Assembly (NCBI GenBank): GCA_009733775.1
Contig: WOGZ01000152.1
Span: 1 to 64,000, forward strand
DNA: 64,000 nucleotides
From: Alectoria sarmentosa
Lineage: Eukaryota; Ascomycota; Lecanoromycetes; Lecanorales; Parmeliaceae
Reading direction: 5' to 3'
The notes under the pieces are model-generated. The model was not told the DNA's origin. It did not search any database and worked only from the letters and a program-made list of their open reading frames with translations. Below, in pieces: positions 47,866 through 59,953 of the stretch. Both the position numbers and the translations under genes were made by a program. Position 1 is the stretch's first letter. Each line of letters begins with the position of its first letter.

Positions 47866-48419
47866 GTCCTCAGCCAAGGTGGGCTCTAAGTAATTGAAGA
47901 GAAAGTCGAGGATGGTAGTCGAGGAAGGAAAGCGTATGGTATTAATAACTTATATGTTTTGAAGACGCATTATGCCGTAGGATGGCACGGGCCCACTTGG
48001 AGGAAGACGTCCGAGTTCTCGGTCAGTTAAGCGAGGGACTAAGTGCGTGGCACGACTAGTGTATGCACCTGGCCCATCCTTCCGCTCTCCCCCCCCTCCC
48101 CCCCACTCACAGAAGAGCCTAGGGATAGGGAATTCATTAATCTGCATATTTCGACAGCCGTAGGTAGTGCGGAAGGATGGTGGATCACATGCTTGAGACG
48201 GATCCGAACTCGGCATGGGAGGAAGATCCCCTGACCATTCGAGCAGTCGGACCAGATTTCTGTAGAGAAGAAATTCTTTCCATATCCTTGACCATTCGAG
48301 AATCCGGATGCGTCTGGTACAACAAAGTGCTCCAAATCGACACCGAACGAGGCGGGAAGGCATTTTGTTAATGATAGAGCGAGATTCTCCTTGAAGGTGT
48401 AAGTGTAGCTAATGTTGTA

Positions 48420-48701
48420 CTCGTGCATGCCAGAAGTGAGCTACTTGATAGAGCGAGGACACCAATTATATTTTCCACTTAACCGGATGTCGCTTGGTCT
48501 ATTAAAATTGATGGGGAACAAAATCAGCGCTCGTAAGTGTGTAGGAGGGATGGATTGTTTCTATGAAGCCTGCTGCAAGATATAGCCCCCCACCAAGCTA
48601 TGCTACATATGGCTAGCTGCAAATGCCTTCATGCAAGAAGCACCTTCCAATTCTATTGGTGTCCTCGGCCTATCAAGTAGCTCATTTCTGGCATGCACGA
48701 G
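48420..48701. mobile_element. MITE with ~47-bp terminal inverted repeats, TA target (Tc1/mariner type)
   Basis: CTCGTGCATGCCAGAAGTGA... at 48420 is the inverted complement of the sequence ending ...TTTCTGGCATGCACGAG at 48701; about 47 bp match with three mismatches. The dinucleotide TA flanks both ends (48418-48419 and 48702-48703). The total is 282 bp with no coding capacity. TA duplication and long TIRs fit a Tc1/mariner-derived MITE. It lies about 550 bp upstream of the rhodopsin-like gene. Confidence 0.85.
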
Positions 48702-48703
48702 TA

Positions 48704-50400
48704 AAGTAGGCGACACGGCGCCAAGAAACTTTCTGAGGTAAAAGATGTCTTACGGGCGTGCCTGAAAATGCGCACACCGTATTGAAGCAGTAAAAATATT
48801 GTCATTAAATACAATCGTAACTGAATGAAAATAATAATTCGTAACAATATCACAAGCATTATCTTAGATTAATTAATATTTTAAAATATACGAGATAAGT
48901 CTTGAAACAATTCTAATAAATAACGCGTTTGCAATATAAAGCTGTGATAAAAGTAATTAACAAAATCGAGTCAAATTCGAATAACAATCATATTCTAATA
49001 AAGTATCAGCTCAGCTTTACATTTGAAGGTTATTTCATTGTGGCTGTCACATATTAAATATACTCCTATCATGCTCAGATACCTATGCAGCAGTCAAACC
49101 GGACTACCAGGACAATCGGTTCAGACCGTCCGTCCGAGGCCATACAACCGAACCGGTCTATACCCGTCCTTTTAAACACATGAATCTGTCCGGACTATGT
49201 TGGATTGGTTCATTGGACCACTAAGGGTCAATGGTTCGGTTATATGGTCCGGACCATCGGTCGCCCTGTCTGTATTCAAAGCTGCATACTCGATGCATCC
49301 CAGACTCTGTGCTTATAAGTGATGCCGCACGGGGTAGATGCATTCCATGTCGCGTATGAAGCTTTGCTAAACACAAGTTTCTTACTCTGATTGCCCGAGC
49401 TGTGATACGATGCCGAATGCGTGTCCTGAGAAGCAGCCACTCGGAGTTGGACTTGGGGCTATGAATTCTTTGGCGCGAATCCCTGCCGATACGGTTGCGC
49501 CTGATCTTGTCAAGGATCAGAGGTTCCCAGACATCCTCCCAGTCACTTTCTCAGCCAACCACCGTGAAAAACCGTAATACAAAAGACATGCTCCGGGGGA
49601 GCCTGGGGAGGACAATCCATCCATTCTACACAACCCTTCAACCTGGATTTTGATAGTCGTCCCTGCCTAATGTTTTGCAATTTCCAACTCCTTGCCCTGG
49701 CAGGATCCGTGCTCGTCAAGTTGCTGACATCCGTTACCAACTATGCGGCACCGTCTTGGCGGTGTTGTCATCCACACATTTTGTCGCTTCTCGCGTGGAA
49801 TGTGGCCGAGAAATTAGCACAATAAAGAACGGCAGTGATGTGTAGCATGGAAGAATGATTTTCCGAGACGCAGCCGGGCTTATGACCTTGTAAGAATTGT
49901 TGAAAGGCTAAAATGCAGCAGAAATACAAATGGAAGCTGCAAAGATGCATCTACGAAGAAATGGAAATAGACTTCGATCGTGCATGCGATGAAGAATACG
50001 AGGAGAGAAGGAGCTTTGAAGCGTGTTCAAGTGACGGTGCCAAGATTGACTTGAAAGTCGCAGAAGGATTTGAAGACAAGTTCTGATCAATGAGACATCG
50101 AATGTCGTTTTCTATACAATAAAACTTACACACAGGAAGTACTATACGTTAAGCACTTTTTCATTAACAAAGTTGGAGAGCAGAAATCAACATCCGTACT
50201 AGTATATTCTTCCAAACCTAAATGAACATACACACTATCAGTTCCGTATACTACAAACGCATTGGATTGAAGGTATAGTATGCATACATCAATCAGTGAA
50301 GGTGTCTTGGAGAAAATAAGACAATTGCAGAGGTGAGATATCTGGTGATTTTGACTCGGATTGCACGCGATTACTGGCTGCTTAGCAATGATAACTTAGT
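48704..50400. other. Gene-free stretch with AT-rich patch
   Basis: 48.78-49.02 kb is AT-rich and may be a small repeat relic. At 49090-49270 several CCGGACTA/CGGTTCAGACCG-like words recur in both orientations (accGGACTAcc, GTCCGGACTATG, GGTCCGGACC), suggesting a degenerate palindromic element, but ends cannot be set. The rest has only short unsupported openings. Confidence 0.4.
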
Positions 50401-50674
50401 AGCTTCTTCCCCTTATCAAAAGGTCTAGAGTGAGTACGGGCTTACACATGCACGACGTTTCCATTGATTGGTTGGACCTGGAGGTCGAGAATGGAGCGGG
50501 GCAAAGGTCCTTTGTTTTGTCTCGAGAATCACGAGGCAAGTGCGATCCTGCCAGCTTCATCACCTCCTCCGAGTTCTCAGTCAAACTCAGGTTCCGCTCC
50601 GTCAGCACTTCGGCATACGTACTATTATCAATACCACCATATTGGCATACCTATTATAATAGAGAACAGTCATA

Positions 50675-52061
50675 ATGGCGAGCGATCGAGCACGCATTCG
50701 AAGATCAATAGTCCTCAACCACCCTTTGGGAGGAGGCGGAGTTGGGTTACTACGAGAATCGGGCCTCATTGACAGCAAAAGCCACATGTACAGGATTTGG
50801 GGCAAGGGTCTGATGGGTGAAAGTGGACGGATCGTGGATCTCCGGCCAGTACCGTCGCAAATGACCAACCTCAGATATGATGAGACTATGCAAGGCACCG
50901 TAATTGGGTTCGGGGGAACAGGCAACGCTAGAGGCAGGACTGACATGTAAGCCACGGGTGTTTGCTGCTGGAAAAGGGTCGGTTGGACTGAGCTCATTCT
51001 TGTACTGAATAGAGCATGCTATATGAATGAGTCTCATGGTTTCTTTCCGAATCGACAATGGCAGGGTCCACCAAGCCCGGTTAGTGGCCGACTCTCCTAG
51101 CGATGAACACGTATAGACTGACAATGTGAAGTTGACCTCACTGAGCCTATCGCCCTCCAAGTTCCTTCTGTAAGTGAGGCCCGTGACTTGGTGGTCTCAA
51201 GCGGATTTGTGACAAGCCACAGGATGACCGCCCTTGATTTGAATAGTCCGGCATATTGCCTAGATCTAAGTGATGTCACCAGCGAGCACCACGTCAAGTC
51301 TGAAATACAACCCATCTTCTTGCCGACCAGGAACCAATCACTTCAGGCGTCTACTGCGAATCCTTTCTCTGACGCAATCAGCTTTGCCATTGCAACATCC
51401 AACGGTGCCCTCGTACTAAACGAAAGTCAAGGGGACTGGGCCATTAAATTGAGTGCACTTCATATCGACTCACACGGAGTGACTGATGTGGATTGGTTGT
51501 CTCCAAACGTCATAATGAAGGGTTGCAAAGACGGCGGGGTTCGGCTGTGGGACATTAGAACTCGTGGAGAAAATCGCGAAAGTCGTTTTCAGCATGGGAG
51601 CCAGATCAATTATGCAAGGAGAATCGACGAAACCACGATAGTGGTTGCAGGCCACGAAAGTCACGTAAGGTTTTCCCGTCATCGGCGGTCCTCTGATTTG
51701 CTGACTTTTCGAGCTATGTACTTACGATCTGCGATTCCCATCCAGTCGACCATACATGCAGTTTCCCTCGTATCAGAATCGTATGCTTGGACGTTTGGGG
51801 GCGGGATTCGACGTTTATGGCGATCTGGCTGCTGCCGTGACAGATGACAGTCGCATCATAATCTGGGACATCAAACGTGGCTTGAAGTTGATGGAGACAG
51901 AAAGGAGAGCTGCGGCGCCACCCACCTGTGTGCAATTCATATACGGAGGGCAGGAGGAGCAGGTTTTGGGACTGGGACTGATGGCCGGGGCTGGGTTGAC
52001 GATTGACGAGTTCTCCTGGGGAGGTGAAAGGATGCGCTGGGGAGGTGAAGGGGTGCGCTGA
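50675..52061 (+). pseudogene. DCAF4/WDR21-like WD40 repeat gene, decayed
   Basis: Exons 50675-50946, 51065 to about 51664, and 51714-52061. Introns 50947-51064 (GTAAGC...GCAG) and 51665-51713 (49 nt, GCTGAC branch, CGAG end). Family pattern: LTSLSLSPSKFLL, GVTDVDWLSPNVIMKGCKDGGVRLWDIR, HLCTYDLRFPSSRPYMQFPSYQNR and LAAAVTDDSRIIIWDIKRG, that is, late WD40 blades as in DCAF4-like CUL4 adaptors. Two problems occur in exon 2: an in-frame TAG (51114-51116) between SPSDEHV and TDNVKLTSLS, and a frame change around 51170 at a GTAAGT. A 47-nt intron there would keep the frame, but the upstream TAG remains. The 5' end is unresolved; the preceding frame (from about 50491) has a coding-like Pro/Ser/Tyr-rich stretch. 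It is probably dead. Confidence 0.55.
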
Positions 52062-53173
52062 CGTTCCATTTCCCGACCAAGGTAATGGATAGGATGACTG
52101 CGGGTTAGTAGAGGCTTAACTGCGAAATACATAGTGATTCGAGTCGACTAAAGGTGTCGGGCTCTCGTTGTGTCGTTAGCATTCTACGGTTCTACCAGCA
52201 CTTCTTTTATCAGTGCGTTCCAAGAAGCATTCAGAGGTGTAAAATAGAGGCTCAACTTGATTGTGTACTCTAGTGTGTATGCGTATGTTGGAAAGACCAT
52301 AGTGGCATGATCAACAGTAAGGATTCAGAGTCGGACCGATGCTTGAACGTCGAGGTCATGCGGGCGGGCTAGACATAAGTAACGTGGGGGCTCCCGGGGC
52401 CCCGGGGGTTGGAAAGAGGAGGGGGAGCTTTCCCCAGAATATGACGTCGATGACGACGTCGTATAAAAGTTGGCATATAGCAAATAAAATGGACTATGAA
52501 GATGAGGATGAAGATGAAGATGAAGATGAAGATGAATGCTTGATTTCTGTTGAGAGAATATGCGTTGAGCCTTTCGCCATGGCTAAGAGGTGGAGAAGTG
52601 AATCCATGTCATTACTTAGGTACAGTAGTACATTTTCTTAAGGCAGCAGATCCATTGACCTATTGTTCTTTCAACTATTGAGAGAATCCTAGAATAAATG
52701 TCTTCTCTCAACTGTCAACCTAAGTCATCTCCGCACTCGGCCCTATTTTGCTATTTCTTGGCATCCCTGTCCCTTAGCACACGCCCAACTTCTCTCCGCC
52801 CACCCTTCCCTTTCCATTTACGACAATCTTGAATACCTATCCCAACCTCACCTACATAGCAGTCTCCTTGCCCTTCACTCTCTGCATCTTTTGCCCTCCT
52901 TGCTCTTTCACCTGCCTTTCTTGGGCCGCTGCAATCGAGCTGGTACGTCAAAACATAGAGCTCCTTCCAACCAATATTAATGCGGGGAAGCTATCCAGCG
53001 CGCCAATGCTGCCACCTTCCCCGAGATCAAGTCCTAAAATTTGTTACATGCTGACTTCTGCTCATGAAGAATAGAGAGCCCACCTCGTCACGCTCCAAAC
53101 GCCCACATCCAACTCCTCCCCTCCCACGTCTCGCCTGCCTCTCGAGTCTCCAAGCTGCGGCTCCTTCATCACC
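52062..53173. other. Intergenic region and glycogen synthase 5' region
   Basis: Includes a GATGAA hexamer repeat (about 52500-52535) inside an otherwise unsupported 100-codon opening. Immediately upstream of glycogen synthase (52.8-53.17 kb) there is a C/T-rich tract, common in highly expressed fungal promoters and 5' leaders. No separate gene is supported. Confidence 0.5.
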
Positions 53174-55446
53174 ATGTCGACGCTATACACAAATGGGTCC
53201 GTTGAGAGTAAAGTTCTAGAAAATGCAGAATCCACTGGACGAGATATTCGGAATCATATGCTGTTTGAGGTTTCAACAGAGGCCGCGAATCGAGTTGGAG
53301 GCATCTATTCCGTAATCAAATCAAAAGCCCCCGTTACCACTGCCGAATATGGCGATCGATACACTCTCATCGGCCCTCTCAATCGTGCCTCAGCTGCTGT
53401 TGAGGTCGAGCCCCTCACCCCTACAAATCCCGAACTCGCCGAGACCATAAAAAGCATGCAGTCAAGGGGCATTGGATTAGTCTACGGCAGATGGCTGATT
53501 GAAGGTGCACCGAGGATCCTGCTTATCGACACGAAAACGGGATACCGATGGCTGGACGAGTGGAAAGCAGATTTGTGGAATACCGCGGGTATACCTTCGC
53601 CCCCGGGAGATGACGAGACGAATGAAGCAGTGGTCTTTGGATACCTTGTGGCTTGGTTCCTCGGCGAGGTATGGTTCCTTTAGCAAAATTCCTTTCAAAC
53701 GCTGACTTGGTACCAGTTCGTATCTCATGAGCGCAAGCGAGCTATCATTGCCCACTTTCACGAATGGCTCGCAGGGGTGGCTCTTCCCTTGACAAAGAAA
53801 CGGAGAATAGACGTGACCACCATCTTTACTACACACGCCACGCTTCTCGGAAGATATCTTTGCGCTGGGTCCGTCGACTTTTACAACAACCTCCAGTACT
53901 TTGATGTGGATGCAGAAGCTGGAAAGCGCGGCATATATCACAGATATTGCATTGAACGGGCCGCAGCACACGCTACCGACGTCTTCACCACTGTCTCCCA
54001 TATCACGGCTTACGAAAGTGAGCATCTGCTGAAGCGGAAACCTGATGGAGTACTGCCCAATGGCTTGAACGTGAAGAAATTCTCCGCCATGCACGAGTTC
54101 CAGAATCTGCATCAACAGTCGAAAGAGAAGATCCATGACTTCGTACGAGGACACTTCTACGGCCATAATGACTTCGAGCCAGAAAATACGCTATACTTCT
54201 TCACAGCTGGGCGGTATGAATACAGAAACAAGGGGGTGGATATGTTCATCGAATCTCTGGCGCGATTGAACCATAGCTTGAAGAGCTCGGGATCCAAGAT
54301 GACGGTGGTTGCATTCATCATCATGCCCGCGAAAACAACATCCTTGACAGTGGAGGCGCTGAAAGGACAGGCAGTTATCAAGTCATTGCGAGATACTGTG
54401 GGAGTCATCGAGCGAGAAGTGGGAAAGAGGTTGTTTGATCGATCGGTACAGTGGCACGAGGGAGAAGACGTGCCCGAGCACAAGGACCTGCTTACTAGCG
54501 CTGACCGGGTGATGCTTCGAAGACGACTCTTCGCGATGAAGCGAAATACGCTGCCACCAGTCGTCACGCACAACATGGCCAACGATGCAGATGATCCAAT
54601 TCTGAATCAAATACGCCGAGTGCAGCTGTTCAACCACCCGTCTGACCGCGTTAAGGTCATTTTCCACCCGGAATTCCTTAATTCTGCCAATCCTGTCCTA
54701 CCCCTCGACTACGATGACTTCGTCCGTGGCACGCATATGGGAATTTTCCCATCCTACTACGAGCCATGGGGCTACACGCCAGCTGAATGTACCGTCATGG
54801 GCGTTCCAAGCATCACCACGAATCTTTCTGGCTTCGGATGCTACATGGAGGAGCTCATTGAAAACGCATCCGACTATGGGATTTACATTGTTGATCGCCG
54901 AATGAAAGGCATTGACGACTCCGTCAATCAACTTGCGAATTACATGTTTGATTTTGCATCCAAGAGTAAGAGGCAACGTATCAATCAGAGAAATCGGACA
55001 GAGCGCTTGAGCGATCTTCTGGACTGGAAAAGAATGGGTATGGAATACGTAAAGGCTCGGCAACTGGCTTTGAGGAGAGCATACCCAGCCTCGTTTGACG
55101 ACGATTATGATGAGGCAGGCATGTTCGATACTACGGAGCCCAAACTCACTCGGCCGTTATCCGTCCCAGGATCACCAAGAAACCGGTCTGGGATGATGAC
55201 GCCTGGCGACTTTGCGTCGCTGCAAGAAGGCCGGGAAGGCTTGAGTACTGAGGATTACATTGCATGGAAATTGCCGTAAGCCCGATAATTTTGTCTCTTA
55301 CGTTCTATTCCGCAATGACCTCTAACACCGTTTATAGTGAAGAGGAAGACCCAGATGACTATCCCTTTCCTTTGACGTTGCGATCGCCGAAGAAGGCCAC
55401 ACCCATGGGTTCGCCCAATCCTGGTGTGATGAATGGGGTGTCTTGA
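53174..55446 (+). CDS. GSY1: Glycogen [starch] synthase
   Basis: Exons 53174-53668, 53717-55275 and 55338-55446 give 720 aa (yeast Gsy is just over 700). Introns of 48 and 62 nt have canonical ends; joins restore FLGE|FVSHERKRAIIAHFHEW and KLP|EEEDPDDYPFPLTLR. GT3-family enzyme extending alpha-1,4-glucan from UDP-glucose in the cytosol. Features: EVSTEAANRVGGIYSVIKSKA (nucleotide-sugar binding loop, about 32-52), THATLLGRYLCAG, AGRYEYRNKGVDMFIESLARLN, the Arg-rich VMLRRRLFAMKR segment involved in glucose-6-phosphate control in relatives, and the catalytic YEPWGYTPAE (about 512-521). The C-terminal RPLSVPGSPRNRS segment matches the regulatory phosphorylation tail. The ATG has a CATCACCATG context. 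Intact. Confidence 0.96.
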
Positions 55447-56230
55447 GCTAGCATCACGCTTTAACCACAATATGAGGCTCAAGCGAGCACCAAGGCCGCG
55501 ACTCAATAGCACCTACTCTCATTTCGCCGTTCTCGCATCTTGTATGGCATGTTTTCTAACTTTGTCTGCATTCCTGCCTGGTGTTAGCGTTAGGTCGTGC
55601 CTTGTAGGATATGGACGACATTGATCAAATATGCTGCTTCCAAAAGTCAGCTTTGAGTTTTTCTCTTCGTCTTTGGCCATTTACTGGTTATGATCTTTGC
55701 GCTGCGAGTGTACAGTAACATCAAAGAACAGCAAGACGAGCTTAAGTATCAAAATAGCCGCCGCAAAACGGCTCTCCTCCACCCACCCAAGTCAACCAAG
55801 ATCAAACAAGAGCTCAAACCAAGGCACAGCAGACCCAATACAATGGTATTCTTGATGCACAATGTGTAGCACTCAAAAGGACAAAGCAGGAAAACAGCCG
55901 GTCACCATGAATTGCATTCTGGGTTTGTTTACTTTGTTGATATCCCCCATGTTCCTTTCATCGAGGCTGCCAAGAACAATAAGAATGATCTCATACTAAT
56001 TGTATCAGCTGAACAGTCTTATGGTCTCTTTGTGACCTGAAAAGAGCCTTGCGAGGCCTTTTGGTTTTCAATCTCGTCCATCTTACATCATGTTTTCAAC
56101 AACACCCGACCAAATCCATCCTCAAGCAGCCTAACCAAACCATCAACCAAGGTTGGTCTTCCCCAGAAGACCAACTCTTCGCCCTCGAAACCCGCCCTTT
56201 CTAAAATTGCACCTCCGCCAACAACCTCCA
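55447..56230. other. Intergenic stretch
   Basis: 3' region of glycogen synthase followed by sequence with no supported gene. Confidence 0.5.
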
Positions 56231-56905
56231 ATGCACCTCAAGCTCTCTCTACCCCACCCCACCACATCCACCTCCACCTCCGCCTCTTATTCCCCCCGCT
56301 CGGCCTCTTCCCCCAACCGACCCATCATCTACAACGCCCCAACCCGAACCCTCGGCGCCCGCTTCCTCATCAAAGCCACATCCACATATCGCGAGATACG
56401 TCACTTCCTTTATCCTCCCAAGCCTACTGTTACAGATCTATCAGGCAGGTATTCTGCAGGCGAGTATACAGCTTCTGACAGTGTAGTGGAGGGGTTGGAA
56501 TCAAGGACAAGGACAGAGTCCGAGACGGGATTTGGATATGAGCTAGCTGCTTTCAGCACGCAAGAGGGTGCTGATGCCAACCGCGCAGACAATACTCCTC
56601 TTGGCACTAGGGCGGGCTTTGGAAGCTTGGGTAGCGGTATTGCTGATGCCGATGATAGCGAAGACATGGGCTGCTATCCCTATCAATCTGGCCGAAATTC
56701 AAGGTTCTGGATCCGTGAGAACAGTGACCAAATGAGACATGACGAAAGCGATGAGAACGCGAGGCGGAGACACGCGTATCAGGCTCTGCTGTGGGCTTTT
56801 GGCGATGTCGATGATGAAGGCGCGGACGAGGGAGTGGAGAGGTCGGGTCAGGGAGCACTGCGATCGGGACAGCGCTGCAGGGGTTGGCTGTGGAGGGGAA
56901 GATGA
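56231..56905 (+). CDS. Hypothetical protein
   Basis: 224 codons from the first in-frame ATG (56231); the frame is open further upstream but without an ATG. The N-terminus is Ser/Thr/Pro-rich (TTSTSTSASYSPRSASSPN), followed by a region with YNAPTRTLGARFLIKATSTYREIRHFLYPP. Then come acidic and Gly-rich segments and RRRHAYQALLWAFGDVDDEGADEG near the end. There are no membrane segments and no domain that I recognise. The last 25 residues are Arg/Gly-rich and may be an out-of-frame tail. It could be a lineage-restricted gene. Confidence 0.4.
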   Translation: MHLKLSLPHPTTSTSTSASYSPRSASSPNRPIIYNAPTRTLGARFLIKATSTYREIRHFLYPPKPTVTDLSGRYSAGEYTASDSVVEGLESRTRTESETGFGYELAAFSTQEGADANRADNTPLGTRAGFGSLGSGIADADDSEDMGCYPYQSGRNSRFWIRENSDQMRHDESDENARRRHAYQALLWAFGDVDDEGADEGVERSGQGALRSGQRCRGWLWRGR

Positions 56906-58035
56906 GGCCGAGATGGCTTGCGTGGTGGGGGTTTGGTGGGCGGGTAGAGAGGGGTGAGGGGGATCAGCGATTGGTGAGTGGAAAATCTGATTTCGGGTGG
57001 GTTTTGGGAGGGTATGGTGAATTGATACATTTCTCGATTCGAGGCACTAACGTGCAATCTATTCTCATCTCGTAGCCCTCGAAGACATTTCACGCGTGAA
57101 AATAAAATAGCGATTCTTTCAAAAACTTCGAGCACGTTGAATCTTCCCTGGGTCGTTTCATAGATCAGCGGTATCAATCACCAAAGAGGTTTCTTTTTAT
57201 TACTTTTCTCGCTCAAAGCACCCTGTCTACATACATACATGGTATGAGGTCGACGAGTAAGTCAAGTCCTCCATTTTCTCCATCCCTCGCGCATGCATGC
57301 TTGTTGTTCAGTGGATGGCTCTTCGCTCGATATGCTCAAGAGTGAGGAACGGTTTCAGGATCTTGGTCCTTCTTTTCCCACACCACGGCAAAAGGTATCG
57401 CGAGCCCTGCCCTTGCCCCCTGCGTGCTTCTGGCGCGGGAGATGGCTGTTCACTCGGAAATCCGTTATGATGAGACCTAGACGCCTCTTTCACAAAGCAT
57501 GTGCTATGAAAAGCACATGGGGTCAAGAAAAAAAAGCGCGTCACTAGGATGGAAAAGTATCTGTGAGAGCAGACCGACCCCGAACTCCAGGCTTATGCTG
57601 CCTGGGATTAAGCACATACTCAAACTTGGCATTGCAATGGTGGGGAGATGGCAGGAACCTTTCGATTTGAAGTGAGAACTTCTTTGAAGACAGAGACATG
57701 CACAATGCGTTGTCGGTGCTCCGATTTGATGAGTGTTTACGATTCGCCCCGTTACGATCACAGCGGAGAATTCTCTTCGAATATTTCACCTGAATATCTT
57801 GGGCGTCGACTACATTTTGCGTACACGATGAAGACACGATGAATCACACTGATCAGCTAACACCAACTCCAATCGAGCCCATCATGCGCCTCTATCAAAT
57901 CTCTCGACTTCCACAGTTGCACGCACCATCCATCCTCTTCGTGCTGGAGACACAATGGGATAGAAAGGAATTGTTCGGTTTCTTTGTCAGAACCATTGTT
58001 TCCGGAAGTGCTGATTGTACGCCCGCTAACCCAAG
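56906..58035. other. Gene-free stretch
   Basis: Short openings on both strands (57293-57547, 57544-57837 and others) overlap each other and have no motifs. Nothing else is seen. Confidence 0.4.
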
Positions 58036-59604
58036 ATGATTCTCACAAATACTGAACTCGTCGCTCTATTCTTGCTTCTTTTCAAAGTATCACAAGCATT
58101 ACTCGCCATCAGACTTTTCAAATCACGGAAACCCACACGGATATTCAAGATCAGCAGCAACAGTCACGCGGTTCAGAGTCCGAGAGACCGAGACATCTCG
58201 GAAATGTCTCGCACGGGGCCGGCGCCTGGGCGAAACCTACATGGAGGCGGCGATAACGGCTTTGGATACGGACAAAGGATTTCGGATCCTCATCAAAATT
58301 TTACAGCAAATGGTGATCGACAAAGACCTTCCGACCGGACGGGCTCTTTCACTGGTAGCCCCAGCAGCGGTGGACAAGTGATTGATGGACACGACTCTCA
58401 GAGACACCGTCCGCGACTTGCTATTCCGCTGCCCAACCCGGGTACCTCATCAGAGCTGGGTTTCTCGCAAATCTCAGAAGATTTGGCGCAGCTGAATCCC
58501 GGGGATGCGATGACACCTCTGGAACAGGGATTCAAGATGCCGGTTCCGAAAGTGATTCACCCTGCCTGTCTCACCCCTGGACTCCGTGCCACCTCGCAAG
58601 AAACTTACCGAGATCAACAAGAAACCCATCGCCCAAGCGGGTCCCAGAGCGCCAGCGTAAAAGCTCCAACTCCAGATTCCGAAACTTCGACTTTGGCCTC
58701 AGCAACAAGACCGCTATTGCAACAAGCGGTCCCGCCTGGTCTCAGCACCAACGCCAACCCTAGTGAATTTAGCGGGGACTTTCAAACCCCATTCACTTCA
58801 GCAGCAGGAGCCGCTCCAGCCCCTCGGCGCCTACGCTGGGGACCAACAAGTGAAGACTATCCAAGCTTTCCCTCGACCCAAGGCATAGGGTCTCGGTACC
58901 CTGCTCAATTCAAGCCAATTCATACGTCAGAACATGTTGGTAATCGAACTGATGTTGTGCAGGATGAAGGACTTGGAGTCCTCACACTTGAAGAAGAAGC
59001 AGCGATGCGGGGAGAGGTGATTCTGCGCGGAGGTGGATATCGTCTTTTCGACGCGCAACATCATCCGGAGATGTCCCACATGGCACATCCAGCGAGACAA
59101 CCAGCGACCGCAGCAACTGAAGTTCCGGAACACTTTATCCGCTCTGGTCGGCGGGCTCAAAACAGAAGAGGCATTCGAGCGCAGATTCCTCCACAGACCT
59201 CCGAGCCAACTCCAAGTGAAGACTCAGTGCCAATCTCCTCCACCGAACCCCAACCCTCCACCACTTCACCCGCAACCAACTCACCAATCACCACCCCCAG
59301 CTCCGCCTCATTTTCTCTCCCCCCACCATCATCACCGCCGCCGCGCGTATCCTGCGACGTTGTGGAGCGCAATCCATTCGAAGCGGCGACCCAACTCTAT
59401 TTCTTCGCTGAGAATGTGGGCCGGGGGGATACTGAGGACAGCGAAGAAGTCGCTGCAGTAGATGTAGACGGGGGGGCTGAAGTAGGTGCGCGGAGACTCA
59501 GTTTGAAATGGCAGGAGTGGGGGGAGTGGTGGGAGCGGTTGGGGGAAGTTGGGAAGTGGACGGTTGGTTTCGAAGAGGTTGGGGGTTGGGGGGTGGGGAG
59601 ATAG
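58036..59604 (+). CDS. Hypothetical low-complexity protein with N-terminal hydrophobic segment
   Basis: 522 codons without interruption. Residues 7-27 (ELVALFLLLFKVSQALLAIRL) form a hydrophobic segment that could be a membrane anchor. The rest is polar, rich in Pro/Ser/Thr/Gly/Gln, and likely disordered. Better-ordered motifs near residues 310-345 (DEGLGVLTLEEEAAMRGEVILRGGGYRLFD) resemble a short conserved block of unknown meaning. A later ATG (58204, MSRTGPAPGRNLHGG) would give a 466-aa protein without the hydrophobic segment. The final 60 residues are Trp/Gly/Glu-rich in a G-rich tract (GGGGAG runs) and may be artefactual. Function unknown. Confidence 0.5.
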   Translation: MILTNTELVALFLLLFKVSQALLAIRLFKSRKPTRIFKISSNSHAVQSPRDRDISEMSRTGPAPGRNLHGGGDNGFGYGQRISDPHQNFTANGDRQRPSDRTGSFTGSPSSGGQVIDGHDSQRHRPRLAIPLPNPGTSSELGFSQISEDLAQLNPGDAMTPLEQGFKMPVPKVIHPACLTPGLRATSQETYRDQQETHRPSGSQSASVKAPTPDSETSTLASATRPLLQQAVPPGLSTNANPSEFSGDFQTPFTSAAGAAPAPRRLRWGPTSEDYPSFPSTQGIGSRYPAQFKPIHTSEHVGNRTDVVQDEGLGVLTLEEEAAMRGEVILRGGGYRLFDAQHHPEMSHMAHPARQPATAATEVPEHFIRSGRRAQNRRGIRAQIPPQTSEPTPSEDSVPISSTEPQPSTTSPATNSPITTPSSASFSLPPPSSPPPRVSCDVVERNPFEAATQLYFFAENVGRGDTEDSEEVAAVDVDGGAEVGARRLSLKWQEWGEWWERLGEVGKWTVGFEEVGGWGVGR

Positions 59605-59953
59605 GAAGAGGGGGAGGGGGGAGGTGGGAGGAGGGGGAGGGGAATTGTGGTTCGCAAATCATGGTTGGATGCGGGAAGATAGAGAGAGAGAGAGAGAGAG
59701 GCAGGTGAGTTGAGGCGTTATCTGTTTGTTTGTGGGTTTTTTTCTCTTTACTTTAGACTGCTTGTGTTGATATCCCACGCTCTTGTCTTTATTTCAGAAA
59801 GAGCGAGGAAAGAGATAATGGGCGGGAGAAGCAGTCTGAACGCGGTTGTAAGTTGGTCGTCATCTGCTGCCTATCAAATTTGAACACATGAGATACATCC
59901 AAGTACCATAGTATAGAGTTGGAAAAGATTGACTTGTTTATTTGCCTCAGTCC
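59605..59953. repeat. G-rich tract and GA microsatellite
   Basis: Strand-biased G-rich sequence (about 59510-59645), then (GA)n at about 59680-59700. No gene is present. Confidence 0.6.

Noticed and set aside
53477..54166. 229-aa minus-strand ORF
   Set aside because: Antisense shadow of glycogen synthase.
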